A DNA stretch of 64,000 bases from Longibacter salinarum. GTDB taxonomy: Bacteria > Bacteroidota > Rhodothermia > Rhodothermales > Salinibacteraceae. Numbering within the stretch: position 1 is the stretch's first letter; the number at the start of each line of letters is the position of its first letter. Positions 35,058 through 43,256 of the stretch are shown piece by piece. Below the pieces are notes generated by a model. That model made no database searches. It worked only from the letters and a program-made list of their open reading frames with translations, and had not been told where the DNA came from. A program made the translations under genes and the position numbers. The DNA lies in assembly GCF_002554795.1 (NCBI RefSeq), contig NZ_PDEQ01000010.1, forward strand, positions 1 to 64,000. The letters run 5' to 3'.

Positions 35058-35615
35058 ATGGCAGATTCCTCCACGCTTACACGCTCTGAATTACAGGGTG
35101 GGGTCCGCATGGTTGATGTTTCCAACCAAACAGATTCTGTCCGAACAGCCGTGGCCGCCGGTCGCGTCGTTCTCGGCCCGGAAGCCTACACGGCGATCCG
35201 AGAAAAGAACGTCCGCAAAGGGGACGTACTTACGACGGCCCAAATTGCCGGTATCCAGGGGGCAAAGCAGACCAGCCATCTCATCCCGCTGTGTCACGAT
35301 GTCCAGATCGATGGCGTCGAGATTGAGTTTACCTTCGACGAAGAGGCACACGCGGTCGATATCCGTGCGTTCACGAAGTCGATCGGACTCACAGGCGTAG
35401 AGATGGAGGCGCTGACTGCGGTGTCGATCGCCGCGCTCACCATCTACGATATGTGCAAGTCAATCGCACGTGACATCTACGTTGAAGAGGTCCGCCTCCT
35501 TGCGAAAACGGGCGGACAGAGCGGGAACTGGAAAAGCGAACGCCCGGAGCCTAGGCAGGAATCTAAATCAACTCCGGAACCGCCCACCGAGGCCAGCACC
35601 CCGTCAGTGAACTAG
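35058..35615 (+). CDS. moaC: Cyclic pyranopterin monophosphate synthase MoaC
   Basis: MoaC turns the 3',8-cyclo-GTP made by MoaA into cyclic pyranopterin monophosphate, the first stable step of molybdenum cofactor synthesis. The family core is complete: MVDVSNQTDSVRTAVAAGRV, then KGDVLTTAQIAGIQGAKQTS, HLIPLCHDV, and TGVEMEALTAVSIAALTIYDMCKS. The C-terminal 30 residues after GNW are an added Pro/Glu/Ser-rich tail. No other moa gene is nearby. The start at 35058 gives the usual short N-terminus. Confidence 0.96.
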   Translation: MADSSTLTRSELQGGVRMVDVSNQTDSVRTAVAAGRVVLGPEAYTAIREKNVRKGDVLTTAQIAGIQGAKQTSHLIPLCHDVQIDGVEIEFTFDEEAHAVDIRAFTKSIGLTGVEMEALTAVSIAALTIYDMCKSIARDIYVEEVRLLAKTGGQSGNWKSERPEPRQESKSTPEPPTEASTPSVN

Positions 35616-35698
35616 CCCAGGAGGATAGGTCAGTGAACGAGTTCCGCGAACGTTGGCAGTGAACGAGCCAACAGACCGGCTCGTCTTGCTGTCACTCA

Positions 35699-35876
35699 TA
35701 CCCTGTTTGGCAGGATGGATCCCGAAAACGTAAGCGGCAACCCTTCACATAGGCCTGACGGTGATCCTTTCGCAATGACGAAGTAGACCTGGTTTGGAAG
35801 ATCAGCCAGGCATCGTGTTGCGAGCACCGCGAGGCCCGACCGTTGGATGGCCGAAGGTTATCCGGGAAACAGGGTC
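35699..35876. mobile_element. MITE-like element, copy 2 (178 bp) with TCA target duplication
   Basis: The left end TACCCTGTTTGGCAGGATGG is repeated inverted at the right end (complement GACCCTGTTTCCCGG). TCA flanks both sides (35696-35698 and 35877-35879). The inside shares AAAACGTAAGCGG and GATCCTTT with copy 1. It has no coding capacity, as expected of a non-autonomous element. Confidence 0.72.
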
Positions 35877-35968
35877 TCAACGGTGTGTGTGTCGTTCGCC
35901 CGGGATTCGCTTGTCGATGTCTCTCGGTGACTGTATCCTTATCGCCGTGTCCAACCCTTCTCTTGCTC

Positions 35969-36562
35969 ATGACGTCCGTTTCCGACTCACCCGTGGCTGA
36001 TATCTCTCCTGATCGTATCGCGACCTTTTCTGCTTTCGCCTCCCTGGGGTCGCTAAGCATCACGCAGGACCTGACGCATGCGGTGCTCCGCAGCATCGGG
36101 GACATGGAGGGAACCGAGCCGGAGCTGGTCGCCGAGGAGACGCTGTGCCTGGTCGCGACGGCAACGGCGCGTGCTGCTGAAGTCGGGCTCCAGGACGAGC
36201 CGGCTCACGCGAACGCGATCAGTCAGACGCTACTGAATCTGCCGTTCACGTACAGGGACTACCTGATTGGCCACGCCATGGTCGCAGAGGATGATCCAGA
36301 ACTTTCTGGCATCGCAGAAGAAGTGCGATCACGGTTGTCGCGGAAGCAAGACTTTTATACGACTCACCTGCCGGAAGGCCAATTTCCCGGTCCGCACGCG
36401 TTGAAGGACAAGATGGAGCTGTGGATGGGACGTGTGAGTCCGCCGAAGCTTCCGGAGTCTCCGCAGGAACGTCTGGAGTCACTCGGGCTCGTCGACCAGC
36501 TCCTTGCCCACGTGAAGCTGGTTCTCGCGTACGGTCGCCGGGGAGAGATTCCTCAAGGGTGA
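35969..36562 (+). CDS. Hypothetical helical protein, 197 residues
   Basis: From ATG 35969 (MTSVSDSPVADISPDRIATF) the protein is mostly alpha-helical, with no signal peptide or metal motif. Segments such as LVAEETLCLVATATARAAEVG and FTYRDYLIGHAMV look like packed helices. The C-terminal part is rich in Leu and Glu. No family is recognised. The open frame before the ATG overlaps MITE copy 2 and is therefore unlikely to be translated. A convergent terminator follows. Confidence 0.65.
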   Translation: MTSVSDSPVADISPDRIATFSAFASLGSLSITQDLTHAVLRSIGDMEGTEPELVAEETLCLVATATARAAEVGLQDEPAHANAISQTLLNLPFTYRDYLIGHAMVAEDDPELSGIAEEVRSRLSRKQDFYTTHLPEGQFPGPHALKDKMELWMGRVSPPKLPESPQERLESLGLVDQLLAHVKLVLAYGRRGEIPQG

Positions 36563-36567
36563 AACAG

Positions 36568-36604
36568 AAAGGGGCGCCGGCTTACGGGCCAGCGTCCCTT
36601 GTTT
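36568..36604. terminator. Bidirectional terminator between convergent genes
   Basis: A 13-bp stem (AAGGGGCGCCGGC with GCCAGCGTCCCTT, one mismatch and one G-T pair) has a TTGTTT tract to the right and TTTCTGTTTC to the left. Confidence 0.8.
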
Positions 36605-36636
36605 AACACATCTATGTCGTCCCGGGCCGTGTCGCG

Positions 36637-37605
36637 TTACTCCTTCACGCGGGACGCAGAGGTCGATCCAGACTGCTTTTCTTGCTCGGACGTCGACGGC
36701 ATGTCTTCCATCGACTCCAGCACATCGTCGTTCATGTCCGTTCCGCCGAGTTCCTTCTCGAAGTCGTAGTCGTCGAGCAGGTCAGAGGCGGAGGAGGAGA
36801 ACACGTCCTCGATCTGCCGGACGGAGGACTGGGTTTCTTCCACTTCCTCCATCAGGGTATCAAGCTGAAAGCTGATCTCCTCCGGATTCTGCATCGTCCA
36901 GGACTCCTCGTGGATGTATTTGACCACATCCTCGATTGTACCTAGCTGGGCTCCCAGCACTTCCAGGTTTTCGTGACCTTTCTTGAACCGGGCAAGGCGC
37001 TGCTTCAGCACCTTCATGCGTCGCTGCTTTACGCGGCGGACGCGCTCGGAGTCATCGGCCATGTCGTCTTTCAGGTCGCGAATTTGTTGTAGCACCTGTC
37101 CTTCCGAGGCGCCGTTCATCTGGCCAAGGTAGCGTTCACGTTGGTGGAGCATCTGAAGATACGACTCGATCAGCCCATCGATCTTCTTCAGATGGCTGTC
37201 CAGAAGTCCCTGTGATGCGTAGCTCAGGCCACGATAGTTCGTGCGAATCTCGTCCCGAAGGTCACGGAGACGCTTGACGCGGCGCTGATCCTCTCGATTC
37301 AGGCTACGAAAGATCTCATTCTTGGACGGCGCCTGGTTTTTCTCCGCAATCTTCTGCGAACGAACGTGTCGGCGATACCGCTCGTTGCGCGGCATAATGC
37401 CCATGTAGAGAAGCTCGCCGGCCATGACGAAAATAAGCGGCAGCCAGGCAGGCATCGCTGTGACACTTGCGATGCCGAGGGAGATGGCGACACCGGCAAC
37501 CAGGAAAAGCAGGTTGCCGCGGTGCAGAAATGCTTCCCGCGTGTAGTTTATCGGTTCTCGGCTCATACCGGACGGCAGGGGTCGATCAAAAAGCTCCCGG
37601 ATCAC
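36637..37605 (-). CDS. Membrane-anchored coiled-coil protein of the PspA cluster
   Basis: The protein has 322 residues, or 309 from the Met at 37566. Two membrane helices (about 30-48 and 52-70) are followed by a long cytosolic coiled coil (about 85-265) and an acidic, Ser/Asp-rich tail. It is the last gene in a minus-strand set after PspA and a PspA-associated coiled-coil protein, so it may dock PspA to the inner membrane, a job done by PspB/C in enterobacteria. It has no similarity to PspB/C that can be seen. The function is inferred from position only. Confidence 0.65.
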   Translation of the reverse strand: MIRELFDRPLPSGMSREPINYTREAFLHRGNLLFLVAGVAISLGIASVTAMPAWLPLIFVMAGELLYMGIMPRNERYRRHVRSQKIAEKNQAPSKNEIFRSLNREDQRRVKRLRDLRDEIRTNYRGLSYASQGLLDSHLKKIDGLIESYLQMLHQRERYLGQMNGASEGQVLQQIRDLKDDMADDSERVRRVKQRRMKVLKQRLARFKKGHENLEVLGAQLGTIEDVVKYIHEESWTMQNPEEISFQLDTLMEEVEETQSSVRQIEDVFSSSASDLLDDYDFEKELGGTDMNDDVLESMEDMPSTSEQEKQSGSTSASRVKE

Positions 37606-37700
37606 GAGGCCGGGTGGGAGGAAGTCGAATGCGCCTCGTTGCGTTCGTAGTACGCGTCAGGAGGTCACGATGTTACCACGCTTGCGGCTGCCACGAACAA

Positions 37701-38183
37701 TCAGGTATCGCGCATGCGACCGATCGTTTTGTCGGGCAGGTCGTCCTCGCTGTCATTCTCTTCGGGCGACGGGGCGGGTGTGTCGTCAGCTTCCTGCTTC
37801 GTGTTTTCGGATGCCTGGGACGGCTGAACCGACTCCTTGAACTGGCGCACGAGGTCACGTGCTCGCGCCTCGCGATCAGCAGCTGACTGTTCGCGCTCGA
37901 ACGCCGCGACATCTTCCTCTGAGGCCGTCGTCGACGGAGCATTCGCTTCGTCGTCCATCGCAACTTCGAGACGGGCCTGCGACCTGGCGACCTCGGCCGA
38001 CAGCGAGTCGAGCAGCGACTGGGTGTCGCGGAGCAGCGAAGCGCTTGCGCTCTGCATCTTGCGAACGAGGGAGGCCGACTCTTGCTGTCGCTCCGACGTA
38101 CGCTTGATCTCACGCAGACGCTTTTGCAGCCGGAGGCGCTTCTTTTCCGCCTCTTTGATCCGTTCGAATTCCTCCTTCTTCAT
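37701..38183 (-). CDS. PspA-associated coiled-coil protein with a KTIGRMR tail
   Basis: With ATG 38183 (MKKEEFERIKEAEKKRLRLQ) the protein has 160 residues: a basic coiled coil (1-75), then an acidic, Ser/Glu-rich region with a second short helix (ARDLVRQFKESVQ). It ends in DKTIGRMRDT. The PspA encoded 55 bp upstream ends in SKTIGRQRTQSE after a similar acidic linker. The shared end suggests both tails meet the same partner. No family is recognised beyond this. Confidence 0.65.
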   Translation of the reverse strand: MKKEEFERIKEAEKKRLRLQKRLREIKRTSERQQESASLVRKMQSASASLLRDTQSLLDSLSAEVARSQARLEVAMDDEANAPSTTASEEDVAAFEREQSAADREARARDLVRQFKESVQPSQASENTKQEADDTPAPSPEENDSEDDLPDKTIGRMRDT

Positions 38184-38238
38184 CGCCGATACCCGGGTTT
38201 GATTCGACCGCCGACGTGCATGCACGGACGCGTGCCGC

Positions 38239-39021
38239 CTATTCCGACTGTGTGCGTTGGCGCCCGATGGTCTTGGACGGCTCCTCCCGTTCCTCTTCGG
38301 ACGGCAGGTCGATCGTCTCCTCCTCGGAAGCGGGTGCGGACTCTTTCTGGTCCGTCATACCCATCTCCATCTTGAACTGGTTGACGATCTCGGCGGCGCG
38401 CAGCTCTTCCGCGTCTTCTTCGATCTGCATCGCCTCCGTATCGACGGAGTCGAGGGCCAGCTCCATGCGGGCCTCGTTCTTGGCCGTCTGCTCGTTGAGG
38501 CGGTTCAGCATCTCGTCGTGCGTCTGGTCGAGGCCGGAGACCTCAAACTGCTCCAGCGTATCCGCAATTTCCGCCTGCCACTGCGCCTGCTCGTGCTGAC
38601 GGAGCGCGTCTTTGGCTTCCTGAATCTTCTTCTCCTTCTCCCGCATGAACGCCTTCTTGACCTTCAGCGCCTTCTCGTAGGCGCGCTCGGCGTTCGTGAG
38701 CTGGTTCTCTGTGCGCTCCAGCTCCGCTTTCTTCGACTCGAGGCGCATCGCGTACTTGCGGGCGATGTCCTCCCGGTCGGACTGAATGGCGGTGCGAATC
38801 TTGGCCGTCAGGTCTTTGACCTGTTTTTCCGTCTTATTAGACTCCTTCTGGAGCATGATCATATTCGCCTTGACCGTGGCGATATTCTCATTCATCTCCG
38901 GGACCTGGTCGTTCAGTTCCCGGATGTTTTGTTCGAGAATGAGGCGCGGGTTCTCCATTGCGGAGACCGCTCCTCCAAAGATGGACTTGATAAACCGCGT
39001 AAACCGGGACCAGACAGACAT
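38239..39021 (-). CDS. pspA: Phage shock protein A / Vipp1 family (ESCRT-III-like)
   Basis: PspA-family proteins coat and protect the inner membrane under stress and share the ESCRT-III fold. The 260 residues begin with an amphipathic helix (SVWSRFTRFIKSIFGGAVSA). The family NPRLILEQNIRELNDQVPEM segment and a long coiled-coil body to about 215 follow. MRLESKKAELERTENQL and the ALDSVDTEAMQIEEDAEEL parts fit the later helices. After about 215 there is an acidic linker and a tail with KTIGRQR. It is first in a three-gene minus-strand set. No PspF homologue is adjacent. Confidence 0.93.
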   Translation of the reverse strand: MSVWSRFTRFIKSIFGGAVSAMENPRLILEQNIRELNDQVPEMNENIATVKANMIMLQKESNKTEKQVKDLTAKIRTAIQSDREDIARKYAMRLESKKAELERTENQLTNAERAYEKALKVKKAFMREKEKKIQEAKDALRQHEQAQWQAEIADTLEQFEVSGLDQTHDEMLNRLNEQTAKNEARMELALDSVDTEAMQIEEDAEELRAAEIVNQFKMEMGMTDQKESAPASEEETIDLPSEEEREEPSKTIGRQRTQSE

Positions 39022-39112
39022 GACGGCGGGTGAGTTCGATCAGCAGGTAAAAGCGTGGGTGGTGAATGCCATTCAGTATACTTCTCTTTAACGAGAAATG
39101 TTACACAGACAC

Positions 39113-40465
39113 TCAAGCGTTGGTACCGTGAAGCCAACCATTACGGGTGTAGCGGTCCAGAATAGCCGAGGTTGACTCCGGAGCTTCGTCGCCTGCCGTG
39201 AACGCGTCGGCTATCGCCTCCTGTGCCGCCGGGACGCGTGATTCATCCTTTGCATACAGGCGCGCCAGCACGTCTCCTGGCTTTACCTGGTCACCGACTC
39301 TTCGTTCGAACACGAGGCCAGCCGTCGGGTCAACAGTGTCTTCCTTCGTACGGCGTCCTGCGCCAAGGTCGACGGCTGCAAAGCCAATTGCGAGTGCGTC
39401 GATGTCCGTGATCGTGCCGTGCAGGGAGTCCGGGGCGACGACCTCTGCGACGGGCTCGGAGCCAGGGCGGGAGGACGGATCGTCGATGACCGTCGGATCG
39501 CCGTCCTGGGTCTCCACCAGCGTCCGAAACGTGTCCAGAGCCGAGCCATCCGCGACTGAGGCCCGGGCCTGCTCGCGCCCCTCTTCCGGCGAATCCGCGA
39601 CGCCGCCGAGAGCGAGCATCTCGCCGGCTAGGCCGATGGTGACTTCCATCAGTTCGGAGTCGTCATGCTCTCCGCGAAGGCATTCGATGCTTTCGGCGAC
39701 CTCGGGCCAGTTGCCGACGGCGCGACCCAGCGGCACGTCCATGCGGGTCATGAGCGCCGTGGTCGGCGTGCCGTTCTTCTCGCCGATGGCCGTCAGCGTT
39801 TCAGCCAGTTTGCGGGCGTCCTTCTCCGTTTTCATGAAGGCGCCGCGGCCGCATTTGACGTCAAGCACCAGTGCGTCGATGCCCTCCGCCAGCTTCTTGC
39901 TCATGATCGAGGCGGCGATCAGCGGGATGGACTCGACGGTGGCCGTGACGTCGCGTAGGGCGTAGAGCTTGCGATCGGCCGGAGCCATCTCGGCGGTCTG
40001 CCCGATGAGGACGAGTCCAATGTCCTCGAGCTGCTGACGGTAGGTCTCGATCGACAGGTCGGTACGGAAGCCCGGAATGGACTCCAGCTTGTCGAGGGTA
40101 CCGCCGGTGTGGCCAAGGCCGCGACCGGAGATCATCGGCACCGGGACGCCACACGCCGCCACGACGGGGGCGAGGATGAGCGAGACTTTGTCGCCAACAC
40201 CGCCGGTGGAGTGCTTGTCGACCTTTGTGCCCGAGAGGTCGGAAAGATCCAGCACGCGCCCGCTATGGAGCATGGCGTCCGTGAGAGCGGCGGCCTCCGC
40301 GTCATCCAGGCCGTTGAGATACGTGGCCATCAGGAACGCGCTCATCTGATAGTCCGGGACGTCGCCAGCCGTGTAGGCATTGATGAACGCGCGGATATCA
40401 TCGGGATCCAGGGATTGGCCGTCGCGCTTGTGGGCGATGAGGTGGACCGGATTGACGTCAGGCAT
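39113..40465 (-). CDS. deoA: Thymidine/pyrimidine-nucleoside phosphorylase
   Basis: The enzyme splits thymidine (or other pyrimidine nucleosides) with phosphate into base and (deoxy)ribose-1-phosphate for salvage. The 450 residues match the family. The phosphate-binding signature KVDKHSTGGVGDKVSL (about 81-96) is intact. MISGRGLGHTGGTLDKLESIPGF and the LDVKCGRGAFMKT segment complete the site. The C-terminal PYNP domain (about 355-440) is present. It lies between the PspA set and rpmE2, all on the minus strand, but with no clear functional link. Thymidine or broader specificity cannot be separated by eye. Confidence 0.95.
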   Translation of the reverse strand: MPDVNPVHLIAHKRDGQSLDPDDIRAFINAYTAGDVPDYQMSAFLMATYLNGLDDAEAAALTDAMLHSGRVLDLSDLSGTKVDKHSTGGVGDKVSLILAPVVAACGVPVPMISGRGLGHTGGTLDKLESIPGFRTDLSIETYRQQLEDIGLVLIGQTAEMAPADRKLYALRDVTATVESIPLIAASIMSKKLAEGIDALVLDVKCGRGAFMKTEKDARKLAETLTAIGEKNGTPTTALMTRMDVPLGRAVGNWPEVAESIECLRGEHDDSELMEVTIGLAGEMLALGGVADSPEEGREQARASVADGSALDTFRTLVETQDGDPTVIDDPSSRPGSEPVAEVVAPDSLHGTITDIDALAIGFAAVDLGAGRRTKEDTVDPTAGLVFERRVGDQVKPGDVLARLYAKDESRVPAAQEAIADAFTAGDEAPESTSAILDRYTRNGWLHGTNA

Positions 40466-40653
40466 GCAAACTGCAGGTTTAGGGAACGGAGATCAGATCG
40501 AAAGAAGCGCCAGCGACCGGAACGCAACGAGGACCATCCGCTGTGCGAATGGCCCTCGGAGGTCGATGCTGGCGCCGGACGGCGAGATGCCGGAGGCGGT
40601 GCGCGCGTGGCACCCTAGGTCCGGTCAGCCGACGAAATGCAGCGGCGAGACGC

Positions 40654-40902
40654 TTACTCGTCGTCTTCTTCGCCTTCGTCGCCTTCTTCGTCGTCCTGGT
40701 TGAGGCCGTAGCGACGATTGAACTTCTCCACACGACCAGCGGTGTCGACGAACTGGCGGCGGCCCGTGTAGAACGGGTGGTTCGTCGAGTCGACTTCGGA
40801 CTCGTAGTTGTCGCGATCCATCGTGGAGCGGGTGACGAACTCAGAGCCGTCGGCCAGCTTGATGGTGATTTCGTTGTACTCGGGGTGGATGTCCTTCTTC
40901 AT
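40654..40902 (-). CDS. rpmE2: Ribosomal protein L31 type B (zinc-independent)
   Basis: An 82-residue L31 with MKKDIHPEY at the start and STNHPFYTGRRQFVDTAGRVEKFNRRYG at the end. There is no Cys, so it is the type B form that works without zinc; in other bacteria this form replaces type A under zinc limitation. The last 14 residues are almost all Asp and Glu, a halophile-like feature. No other L31 lies in the window, so it may be the only copy. Confidence 0.95.
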   Translation of the reverse strand: MKKDIHPEYNEITIKLADGSEFVTRSTMDRDNYESEVDSTNHPFYTGRRQFVDTAGRVEKFNRRYGLNQDDEEGDEGEEDDE

Positions 40903-41302
40903 GACTCGGAAATGCAGATTGGAGGGTGCGCGCAGATGGCTTGGCTCGTAGCCATTTCATCACGGCTACTCGTCCTGAAAGTTTCCCCTTCTACCCGCCC
41001 TTCCATTCGAATTAGCCGCGAAAGGGAGCGCGAAGACCGGGATGTGTACATCGGCATGATGTGACGGTCTGCTATGTGGAGCACAGGACCCGGTTCCAGT
41101 GTGATTCTGATAGCGAAGTGAATGTTGCCATGAGATAGGCGCCGGTTCGATAGCTTCAAGCGAGGTCACGTTGGCTTTCGGACGCCTGATTTTACAGTCG
41201 TGCAAACAGGTGGAGAATGCGGGCTCGGTGTCTTACCATTCGGGTGGAGGTTGACTCTGTTCGCTGTGCCCGCTCTTCTCTTCCTCATTTATCGTTCCGA
41301 CT
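40903..41302. other. Intergenic region between divergent rpmE2 and pgm
   Basis: These 400 bp between divergently transcribed genes should hold both promoters. No gene, repeat or known riboswitch is seen; no promoter could be fixed with confidence. Confidence 0.4.
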
Positions 41303-42961
41303 ATGTCTGTACACGAACTTGCCGGCCAGCCTGCGCCGGAGTCCGCCCTCGCCGACATTCCCGACCTCGTGCGGGCGTATCAGACCGAACATCCGGACCC
41401 GTCCGTCGACGCGCAGCGCGTGTCGTTTGGTACGTCGGGACACCGTGGGACATCGTTGAATCGAACCTTTAACGAGGATCATATCCTTGCGACGACGCAG
41501 GCGATCTGTGAGTACCGTGCGCAGGTGGGGACGGACGGGCCGCTCTTTCTCGGCATGGACACGCACGCGCTTTCTCTGCCCGCTCATGCCACGGCGCTGG
41601 AGGTGCTCGCGGCGCACGAGGTGACCGTTATGGTCGCGGCGGATGACGGCGTCACGCCGACGCCGGCGGTCTCACACGCGATTCTCACGTACAACGATGG
41701 GCGCACGGAGGGGCTCGCCGACGGTATCGTCATTACGCCGTCGCATAACCCGCCCACGGATGGCGGTTTCAAGTACAACCCGACGACAGGCGGTCCCGCC
41801 GGGACGGAAGCGACATCGTGGATTCAGCAGCGGGCGAACGAGATTCTCGAGAACGACCTCTCCGATGTGAAGCGGGTCGGCCAGGATGAGGCACGTCGGG
41901 CGGATACGACGCAGGAGTACGACTTCCTCGGCAACTACGTCCGCGACCTTGACTCGGTCATTGACATGGAGGCGATTCGCACATCCGGGTTAAAGCTGGC
42001 AGTCGACCCGCTCGGCGGTGCCGGTGTGCATTACTGGATGGCGATTGCGGAGCACTACGATCTCCCGCTGGATGTGCTACGGACGAGTATCGACCCGACA
42101 TTCTCTTTCATGACGCTCGACTGGGACGGTGCCATCCGCATGGATCCGTCGTCACCGTACGCCATGCAATCGCTCATCGATCTGAAGGACGAGTACGATG
42201 TGGCGTTCGCGTGCGACACCGACCACGATCGCCACGGTATCGTCACGGCCGGTGGTGGGCTGATGCAGCCGAATCACTATCTCTGCGTCATGCTCGATCA
42301 CCTGCTGACGCACCGTCCGGACTGGCCCTCAGATGCCGGACTCGGGAAGACGGTCGTGAGCTCCGGGCTCCTCACGCGAATCGCCAAACACCACGACCGG
42401 AAGGTGCACGAGGTGCCGGTGGGCTTCAAATGGTTTGTCGACGTGCTGCTCGACGGTCGCTGCGGATTCGTCGGGGAAGAGAGCGCAGGCGCGTCATTCC
42501 TGCGCAAAGACGGGACGACGTGGACGACCGACAAGGACGGCATCATCGCAGGTCTCCTCGCGGCGGAGATTACGGCGAAGCGCGGCAAGGATCCGAGCGA
42601 GATCTACGAGGAGCTGACGGAAAAATTCGGCAGTCCGGTGTTCAAGCGCGTGGATGCTCCCGCGACGCCCGCCCAGAAGAAGGTGCTAAAAAACCTTACG
42701 CCCGACCAGGTGGACTCCGACCGGCTGGCGGGTGAGGAGATCACGGCCATCCTGACCAACGCACCGGGCAACGACGCCCCGATCGGGGGGCTGAAGGTGG
42801 AAACCGAGAACGGCTGGTTCGTCGCCCGCCCCTCCGGTACCGAAGCGATCTACAAGATCTACGCGGAGAGCTTCAAGGGCGAGAAGCACCTCCAGAGCCT
42901 GCTGGACGAGGCGCAACTACTGGTTGGCACCGCCTTCGACCGCGCACCGGCTGTGGGGTAG
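41303..42961 (+). CDS. pgm: Alpha-D-glucose phosphate-specific phosphoglucomutase
   Basis: It interconverts glucose-1-phosphate and glucose-6-phosphate, linking glycolysis with polysaccharide and UDP-glucose synthesis. The 552 residues fit the bacterial Pgm class. The opening VSFGTSGHRGTSL (about 40-52) is typical. The phosphorylated serine is S147 in ITPSHNPP. The magnesium loop is CDTDHDRHG, the sugar-binding loop EESAGASF, and the phosphate loop near the C-terminus RPSGTE. Heptamer repeats begin at the last base of the stop codon. Confidence 0.96.
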   Translation: MSVHELAGQPAPESALADIPDLVRAYQTEHPDPSVDAQRVSFGTSGHRGTSLNRTFNEDHILATTQAICEYRAQVGTDGPLFLGMDTHALSLPAHATALEVLAAHEVTVMVAADDGVTPTPAVSHAILTYNDGRTEGLADGIVITPSHNPPTDGGFKYNPTTGGPAGTEATSWIQQRANEILENDLSDVKRVGQDEARRADTTQEYDFLGNYVRDLDSVIDMEAIRTSGLKLAVDPLGGAGVHYWMAIAEHYDLPLDVLRTSIDPTFSFMTLDWDGAIRMDPSSPYAMQSLIDLKDEYDVAFACDTDHDRHGIVTAGGGLMQPNHYLCVMLDHLLTHRPDWPSDAGLGKTVVSSGLLTRIAKHHDRKVHEVPVGFKWFVDVLLDGRCGFVGEESAGASFLRKDGTTWTTDKDGIIAGLLAAEITAKRGKDPSEIYEELTEKFGSPVFKRVDAPATPAQKKVLKNLTPDQVDSDRLAGEEITAILTNAPGNDAPIGGLKVETENGWFVARPSGTEAIYKIYAESFKGEKHLQSLLDEAQLLVGTAFDRAPAVG

Positions 42962-43002
42962 TTCAGAGTTCAGCGTTCAAGGTTCAGCGTTCAGAGTTCG
43001 AC
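42961..43002. repeat. Heptamer repeat GTTCARV, six units
   Basis: GTTCAGA, GTTCAGC, GTTCAAG, GTTCAGC, GTTCAGA and GTTCGAC follow one another directly after pgm. Same family as 699-719 and 18391-18411. Confidence 0.75.
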
Positions 43003-43049
43003 GGGCTGTCGAATTACCTGACCGGGAATGACCACCGGAATAATAAACA

Positions 43050-43128
43050 AGCATCGACGTGAACTGGAAAAGACGGTCAGGATGGTCCTGAGGTGTTACC
43101 CATGTTGTCGGGACCATAGGGTTAGAGT
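43050..43128. repeat. Dispersed intergenic repeat, copy B
   Basis: Aligns with 18572-18652 over about 80 bases (GCATCGACGTGAACTGGAAA, GTTACCCATGTTGTCGG). Both copies sit between convergent or tail-to-tail genes. Confidence 0.6.
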
Positions 43129-43234
43129 TGGGGATAACGCTGAGGCACTTCGAATTATCGCCGTGGCCCGTTACTCGTTTAACCCGACTCTCCCCCTTTC
43201 TCCCTCTCGCCCTTTCTCGTCTTTCCCCTCCTCC

Positions 43235-43256
43235 CTCAAACCCCAAACCTCACAGC
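43235..43256. repeat. Heptamer repeat at the uvrB 3' end
   Basis: CCTCAAA, CCCCAAA, CCTCACA lie directly after the uvrB stop (minus strand), preceded by a long pyrimidine tract (about 43190-43234). The units match those at 736-768 and 29789. Confidence 0.55.
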
